7,989 nt of DNA. It comes from CAZWHE01 sp964633825 (lineage in GTDB: Bacteria; Planctomycetota; B15-G4; CAYZWU01). Each line of letters opens with the position of its first letter. Position 1 is the first letter of the stretch. Made by a program: the position numbers and the translations under genes. Of the stretch, positions 5,547 through 7,989 are shown in pieces. The notes beneath the pieces are model-generated. The model ran no database searches and was not told where the DNA came from. It saw nothing but the letters and a program-made list of their open reading frames with translations. The stretch lies in the NCBI GenBank assembly GCA_964633825.1, contig CAZWHE010000174.1, positions 1-7,989 of the forward strand, in the 5' to 3' direction.

Positions 5547-6187
5547 TCGCCGCCCGCTCGCTCCCCCTGCGCATCCGCCGCCACCACCTCTTCGCCGAGC
5601 GCGACGGCCGCCGCGAGCTGGTGGACACCGGTTCGCCGTGGTCGCTGCCGGCGGCCGCCCTTCCGCATTCGTCCCGCGAGCGGGTCGGCGTGGATTTCGA
5701 GCGCCTGATCGGCATGGACGAGCTGGGCTGCCAGCCGCTCCGGCTCGACCTGCGGCGCGGGCGGTTGGAGTTCGACGCCGCGGCGCGGCCGGGGGCGGCC
5801 GAGTTCTCGGTCGACTTCCTCGGCTCGGTGCCGCGCCTGGCGGCCCGGGTGGGCGGCCGGGAGTTCGACCTGGTGCTCGACACCGGCGCACCCCTCACCT
5901 ACCTGCCGCCCGAGGCGTTGCCGGCGGAGCCGCCATTCGGCCGCTACGAGGACTTCCACCCGCGGCTCGGCCCCCCCTTCTCAACCGGCCTGCACCGGGT
6001 TGAGCTGGAGGTCGGCGGCTGGCGCTTCCGCACCGTCGCCGGCGCGCTACCGGGCGAGCTCGGCGATCTCCTCGGCGTCTTCGGCGTCGCCGGAATCCTT
6101 GGCTTGCCGCTGCTGCGCCGGAGGTCTCTGTGGCTGGATCCGGCGGCGGGGACCGGGCGGTGGGAGATGGCCGGAGGTTCAGCCTGA
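5543..6187 (+). CDS. Putative two-lobed aspartic protease with tandem DTG motifs
   Basis: The protein has 214 residues. Two half-domains each carry the aspartic-protease signature. The first has LVDTGSPWSL with D28, then LIGMDEL (55-61), LRLDL and RLEF. The second has LVLDTGAPLTYL with D113, then ILGLPLL (185-191), LWLD and RWEM. In retropepsins the DTG motif and a later hydrophobic-hydrophobic-Gly motif build the active site of a homodimer; two such units in one chain would give a complete pepsin-like site. At 214 residues it is far shorter than pepsin (about 330). No signal peptide, pro-segment or membrane helix is seen, so it should be cytosolic and not activated by propeptide removal. The GTG start overlaps the VWA stop and is preceded by GGAGG. 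It is the last gene of the MerR-VWA operon; the VWA protein may deliver substrates or control its activity (inference). The fold is well supported, activity is not proven. Confidence 0.82.
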   Translation: MIAARSLPLRIRRHHLFAERDGRRELVDTGSPWSLPAAALPHSSRERVGVDFERLIGMDELGCQPLRLDLRRGRLEFDAAARPGAAEFSVDFLGSVPRLAARVGGREFDLVLDTGAPLTYLPPEALPAEPPFGRYEDFHPRLGPPFSTGLHRVELEVGGWRFRTVAGALPGELGDLLGVFGVAGILGLPLLRRRSLWLDPAAGTGRWEMAGGSA

Positions 6188-6865
6188 CGGGGTGACACGC
6201 CCGAGGCGGCAGTCTGGGCAATAGGCCTCCGCGAGTCGTTCGGGATGCGCCTCCTGGTCCGCGTGGCAGGTGAGGCAGAGGAGTTGGACAGCCGGGAGGC
6301 CCCCAACCAGGGTGCTCCCGCTCGTGCCGAGAACGAGTTGCCGCTGCGGCGTGACGCTGCCGATCCGCCCGAGCGGGCCAGGCACGTCCTGCCAGGAGGA
6401 ATCCTCAGACTCGAGGCCGGCGAGTTCCTCCTCGAGCAACGCCGCGAGCCGGGCGCAAAGAGCTTCGGGGTGGCCGCAGCGGAGCATCGCGGCCAGGTGG
6501 CCGTCGCAGAAGCGCACCTGGCGCACGTGGGTGGTCAGCAGCCGGGCGAGGGTGGCGGCGTCGGCGGCGGAGAGGAGGGCGGGGTCGGCGACCAGGGCCT
6601 CGGCCCGGTCCTTCCACGCCGGCCAGTCGAAGGGCTCGATCCAGCCAGTGGCGTAGGCGACGGCGAGGAAGTCCTCGAGCGGCGGGCGGTAGCGGTAGGG
6701 CTCGAGGGTGAGCCTGGCCGGCGGGCCGGGGTCGGTCTGGCGCAAGCCGCCCGAGGCGATGGGCTTGACCTGGATCCGCCGCAGGCCGTCGCGGTGGCGG
6801 AGCAGGGCGAAGACGCGGAGGCGGAAAGGAAGAGGTCGAGCAGGAGCATGCCGGCGCGCGAGCAT
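6179..6865 (-). CDS. DUF6508 protein with C-terminal Cys4 tail, start region suspect
   Basis: As read from ATG 6865 the protein has 228 residues. The DUF6508 domain (about 60-150) shows LEDFLAVAYATGWIEPFDWPAW, then LLTTHVRQVRFCDGHLAAML, the typical FDW and R-x-R-F-C-x-G-x-L signature. The C-terminus has C197-LT-C200 and C216-PD-C219, a CxxC-15-CxxC zinc-ribbon-like pair. The domain has no known biochemical role that I can name. The ATG lies 1 base after the DUF429 stop, so the two genes form one unit. The first ~14 codons look wrong: eight consecutive codons (6850-6827) end in A or T in a gene that otherwise strongly favours G/C. In the alternative frame, ATG 6849 gives MLLLDLF with G/C-ending codons. 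A one-base loss near 6824-6830 could explain this. The 3' end overlaps the convergent protease gene by 9 bases. Confidence 0.82.
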   Translation of the reverse strand: MLARRHAPARPLPFRLRVFALLRHRDGLRRIQVKPIASGGLRQTDPGPPARLTLEPYRYRPPLEDFLAVAYATGWIEPFDWPAWKDRAEALVADPALLSAADAATLARLLTTHVRQVRFCDGHLAAMLRCGHPEALCARLAALLEEELAGLESEDSSWQDVPGPLGRIGSVTPQRQLVLGTSGSTLVGGLPAVQLLCLTCHADQEAHPERLAEAYCPDCRLGRVTPSG

Positions 6866-6866
6866 T

Positions 6867-7559
6867 TCAGAACACCATCTCCATCCGCAGCCCGCGGGCG
6901 TCCCGTTCGCCCCCGAGCCGACTGGACTCCCCTGCCGCCGCGCGGCCGGCGGTGACCAGGGCGACCAGCACATCGAGGACGTCGTGGTCGGCGGTTCGGG
7001 GGAGACGGTCCCAGAGGTGCGACTCGGGCTTCGGGAGGTACTCTGCCAGGACCGCAAGCCGCTCGGCGATCCCGGAGGAATCCCGCTTGGCGAAAGTCAT
7101 CGGCCAATCGCCGGCGAGGGCGGCGAAGCAGACCTCGGGGTGGACCTCGAAGACCCGGTCCTGCATCTCCGGGGTGATCCAGGAGTCGACCTCGCGGATG
7201 CCGGGCAGGATGCCGAAGGTCTGGTGACTGATCCCTTTGCCGCGAGTGCGGTGCGAAATCTCGTTCGCCTCGGACCAGGTCGCGCAGCGCAGCACGGCGC
7301 GGTTGGGAACCGGAAAGACAGAGCCCCTACGCGGTCCGAGGAAGCGACGGGCCTCCTTATCCACCGGTCGCTCCTCGACCTCGGGCAGACCGATGGGGAC
7401 GTCGATGGCGACGTGAGTGATCCCCTCCTCGCGCATCCAGTCGGGGATGCGGCGGAGGTCGGGGAGGGTTTGGAAACGAGGTTTGTGGTTCCGTTGGCAC
7501 TCTGCGACAGCAGCGAGCCAGCAGCCAGGTGCTCGGTCGAGGGCCGCTATCAAGGGCAT
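6867..7559 (-). CDS. DUF429 family protein, predicted RNase H-fold nuclease
   Basis: The protein has 230 residues, close to the family's usual length. DUF429 features are seen in order: an N-terminal strand with acidic residue D8 (LIAALDRA), THVAIDVPIGLPE with D53 (48-60), the basic GPRRGSVFPVPNRAVL (75-90), HQTFGILPGIREVD (112-125), VFEVHPEVCF (136-145) with E138 and E142, and DHDVLDVLVAL (191-201) with D191, D193 and D196. The family is predicted to adopt the RNase H fold, with the acidic residues binding metal, hence a possible nuclease; I know of no demonstrated substrate. The N-terminal motif is ALDRA rather than the common GVDG-type form, a modest deviation. The start at ATG 7559 lies 22 bases after the preceding gene's stop; the frame continues upstream to 7751 but that part is shadow. 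The next gene (DUF6508) starts 1 base after its stop, so the two are surely cotranscribed. Confidence 0.88.
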   Translation of the reverse strand: MPLIAALDRAPGCWLAAVAECQRNHKPRFQTLPDLRRIPDWMREEGITHVAIDVPIGLPEVEERPVDKEARRFLGPRRGSVFPVPNRAVLRCATWSEANEISHRTRGKGISHQTFGILPGIREVDSWITPEMQDRVFEVHPEVCFAALAGDWPMTFAKRDSSGIAERLAVLAEYLPKPESHLWDRLPRTADHDVLDVLVALVTAGRAAAGESSRLGGERDARGLRMEMVF

Positions 7560-7581
7560 CTTGGATCGGCGTAATGCTCTG

Positions 7582-7989
7582 TCAGAGGGCGGACTCAGCA
7601 GCCAAGGCCTGGGAAAGGACAGCCTCCCGAGCACCCTGGTCAGCCGAGAACTGCAAAGAATGGATTCCCTTAATACTGATGGAGACGCGAGCATCATTCC
7701 GCAAGTCGCCGAGAGAAGGAAAAGTGGCGTGGAACCAAACCTCAAGGCCATGAAGAAGGGAATCCATGGAAGGGCCCTCGGACTTCCGAAGGGCTTCGAG
7801 AAGGGTCTTGGCTTGATCCCACATTCCCTTCTTCAAGGGCTCATACTCCGTTTCGAGTCGGTCGGCGAGCGACCGCTGGAGGCGGTCCTCCCATCCTCGG
7901 CGAAGGTACTGCAATTCATCCCAATGCGAGAGAGGTGACCCGGCCCCCTGATCCGGATCCACCCCCAATGTTAGGATTCGCGATTCAGG
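7582..7989 (-). CDS. Hypothetical helical protein, 5' partial
   Basis: The frame is open through the right edge of the window, so the start is not visible; a TTG at 7968 is possible but nothing marks it as real. The 135 visible residues end in QALAAESAL. They are largely helical and charged, with LQYLRRGWEDRLQRSLADRL, TEYEPLKKGMWDQAKTLLEAL and a central LLHGLEVWFHATFP, and no cysteine cluster, signal peptide or membrane helix. I do not recognise the family. The region is poorer in G+C than the genes to its left, and third-position bias is weaker, so it may have a separate origin. It sits 22 bases upstream of the DUF429 gene on the same strand, which suggests one operon. A shadow reading on the opposite strand is possible, but the balanced amino-acid composition favours this frame. 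Confidence 0.6.
   Translation of the reverse strand, partial: PESRILTLGVDPDQGAGSPLSHWDELQYLRRGWEDRLQRSLADRLETEYEPLKKGMWDQAKTLLEALRKSEGPSMDSLLHGLEVWFHATFPSLGDLRNDARVSISIKGIHSLQFSADQGAREAVLSQALAAESAL

Noticed and set aside
4104..5891. 595-residue minus-strand open frame opposite the VWA and protease genes
   Set aside because: Long antisense frames are expected in high G/C third-position genes; this one is Ala/Arg/Gln/Gly-rich and matches no family, whereas the plus strand has a MIDAS and two DTG motifs.
6245..6955. Plus-strand open frame opposite DUF6508
   Set aside because: It is Glu/Gly/Arg-rich shadow with no start signal; the minus strand has the DUF6508 and Cys4 motifs.
7417..7938. Plus-strand open frame at the right end
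   Set aside because: It crosses from the DUF429 gene into the partial gene in antisense and has no recognisable domain; the minus-strand frame reads on through the window edge.
1..7989. CRISPR array, tRNA, rRNA or insertion sequence
   Set aside because: I saw no regularly spaced direct repeats, no cloverleaf with a T-loop motif, and no transposase or terminal inverted repeats.

Overview
The window is a GC-rich bacterial accessory region of about 8 kb. No ribosomal or core metabolic gene is present to place it. The strong G/C bias at third codon positions, frequent GTG/TTG starts and a tyrosine recombinase of a type I associate with Planctomycetota suggest a high-GC Gram-negative such as Planctomycetota, Acidobacteriota or Myxococcota; this is inference. 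Base composition is uneven: the integrase at the left and the partial gene at the right edge are visibly poorer in G+C than the middle (about 2.1-6.8 kb), so the window is probably a mosaic.

Layout. (1) Positions 1-969, plus strand: the C-terminal part of a tyrosine-recombinase integrase, cut by the window edge, with the full R-K-H-R-H-Y catalytic set. (2) Positions 970-1196: a 227-base gap with short G/C-rich inverted repeats and no gene. (3) Positions 1197-3461, minus strand, read from 3461 downward: a tightly packed operon of a probable dual-OB-domain protein, a 208-residue DUF488 protein, a second 148-residue DUF488 protein, and a small protein with one membrane segment. The first three are joined by ATGA overlaps. 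(4) Positions 3462-3597: a divergent promoter region. (5) Positions 3598-6187, plus strand: a second coupled operon of a MerR-type regulator, a cytosolic von Willebrand factor A (VWA) protein and a small protein with two DTG motifs that looks like a complete two-lobed aspartic protease in 214 residues. Its junctions are TTGA and GTGA overlaps, each preceded by GGAGG. (6) Positions 6179-7989, minus strand, read from the right edge: the end of an unrecognised helical protein, a DUF429 protein (RNase H-like fold, predicted nuclease) and a DUF6508 protein with a C-terminal Cys4 zinc-ribbon-like tail. The DUF6508 gene appears to carry a frameshift close to its start.

How the genes may work together. 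The plus-strand operon looks like one regulated unit in which a DNA-binding regulator, a metal-dependent VWA adaptor and a peptidase are made in fixed proportion; I know of no named system of this composition. The minus-strand DuOB-DUF488-DUF488-membrane operon looks like a second unit of unknown biochemistry, and its OB folds point to nucleic acid or nucleotides. DUF429-DUF6508 is a third small unit. The neighbouring integrase fits an accessory or mobile-island setting, but no attachment site, tRNA, insertion sequence or CRISPR array is visible.
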